From assembly GCA_934539295.1 (NCBI GenBank), contig CAKTCN010000035.1:1-33541 (forward strand): a stretch of DNA of 33,541 bases. Direction: 5' to 3'. The notes under the pieces were generated by a model, which was not told where the DNA came from, ran no database searches, and saw only the letters and a program-made list of their open reading frames with translations. Origin of the DNA: an uncultured Allosphingosinicella sp. GTDB taxonomy: Bacteria > Pseudomonadota > Alphaproteobacteria > Sphingomonadales > Sphingomonadaceae. The position numbers were made by a program, and so were the translations under genes. Shown in pieces: positions 33,010-33,541 of this stretch. The first letter of the stretch is position 1; each line of letters starts with the position of its first letter.

Positions 33010-33050
33010 GGTCGGTCGAGGCAGGCGCGCACCGACCGGCTGCCTTTCTT
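33010..33050 (+). terminator. Candidate terminator with two competing stems
   Basis: GGTCGGT/ACCGACC (33010-33016/33031-33037) and AGGCAG/CTGCCT (33019-33024/33040-33045) cannot both form. The second is followed by TTCTT. It lies between the convergent esterase and LytTR genes. Confidence 0.4.
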
Positions 33051-33131
33051 ATCCAGAGTATGCGGCGCGGTAGCCCATCGAGTCCCCTCGATTTAGCCTA
33101 ACAGGCTGCCGCGTCGCACCTCTGCCAGGCT

Positions 33132-33541
33132 TCAGCGACCGGCGAGGCTTCTCGCATTATGCTGGTACAACCGGCCGATCTTCTGCTCCGATCCGTCGGC
33201 CAGCCGCGCGAACCAGCTGCCGCCGTCGTCGCGTCGCAGGCCCGCCACGAAGTCGCGCCGCACGATCCCGGACCTGTGCAGCCGCACGAACCGCGCCGGG
33301 TCCAGTTCCTCTTCCAGCTTGCCCATGCTGTGATGGATGAGCCAGCTGCGCGTTCCCACATGCAGGCGCATATAATCGCGCTCGGCCGTGATCTTGTCGA
33401 TGTCCTGCACGGCGATGCGCACCAGCCCGGTCGGCTCCGATGCCCAGAATTCCTCGAGATAGCTGCCCTGCTCGCGCGGCGCAGCCTTGACGCTGCCGGC
33501 TTCTACCGCCGTGCGCGCCATGGCAAGCGCGCGCGCGAGCC
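33132..33541 (-). CDS. LytTR-domain DNA-binding regulator (5' end outside window)
   Basis: The C-terminal part of a regulator with a LytTR DNA-binding domain. The domain runs from about IAVQDIDKITAERDYMRLHV through SMGKLEEEL and FVRLHRSGIVRRDFV to the C-terminus, matching the usual beta-strand pattern and the conserved FVRxHRS. The frame stays open to the window edge (LARALAM before the Met at 33521), so the protein probably begins upstream, perhaps with a response-regulator receiver domain or membrane segments. The target genes cannot be named. Confidence 0.82.
   Translation of the reverse strand, partial: LARALAMARTAVEAGSVKAAPREQGSYLEEFWASEPTGLVRIAVQDIDKITAERDYMRLHVGTRSWLIHHSMGKLEEELDPARFVRLHRSGIVRRDFVAGLRRDDGGSWFARLADGSEQKIGRLYQHNARSLAGR

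Overview
The window looks like chromosomal DNA from an alphaproteobacterium of the Sphingomonas type (family Sphingomonadaceae). This is inference from high GC, several TTG/GTG starts with good Shine-Dalgarno sites, a Tat-exported oxidoreductase resembling Zymomonas glucose-fructose oxidoreductase, an sdhC-sdhD-sdhA order, DUF2171 and DUF4126 proteins, and several families of short palindromic intergenic repeats. No database search was possible, so names rest on motifs and remembered family features.

Layout. 1-1251: 3' end of an ABC transporter permease (MacB/FtsX type). 1409-4887: a minus-strand run DUF2171 -> SDR -> zinc alcohol dehydrogenase -> Gfo/Idh/MocA oxidoreductase. 4964-7074: minus-strand egtD-egtB for ergothioneine synthesis, divergent from a DUF4126 membrane protein (7165-7641). 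7961-12571: class Ia ribonucleotide reductase, nrdA and nrdB, separated by a DUF559 nuclease-fold gene set inside inverted repeats and by four small membrane/lipoprotein genes. An AT-richer orphan gene follows (12575-13297). 13492-15106: prmA and an SDR on the minus strand. 15218-17786: sdhC, sdhD and sdhA, with no sdhB behind them. 17879-19595: minus-strand TSUP permease and cyclophilin-like lipoprotein. 19760-21880: serS and an alpha/beta hydrolase. 21911-24447: minus-strand oligopeptidase B and thioesterase. 24535-26328: aminopeptidase P. 26536-26867: a 48-aa basic protein (minus) and tRNA-Thr(GGT). 26920-30051: minus-strand PilZ protein and a large secreted GEVED/DUF11 protein. 30300-31835: a lipoprotein L,D-transpeptidase. 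31894-32962: a tiny hydrophilic protein divergent from a lipoprotein esterase. 33132-end: the 3' part of a LytTR regulator.

Most of the window is housekeeping: dNTP supply, TCA cycle/respiration, tRNA charging, ribosome methylation, peptide turnover. The accessory or less explained parts are the DUF559-plus-repeat unit inside the nrd locus, the conserved-looking small membrane gene set between nrdA and nrdB, the compositionally odd gene after nrdB, the Asn-rich secreted protein beside a c-di-GMP-type PilZ protein, and a GAAAC-N16-CGTT promoter-like site in front of a 55-aa hydrophilic gene. I saw no rRNA, CRISPR array, transposase gene, integrase or phage module.
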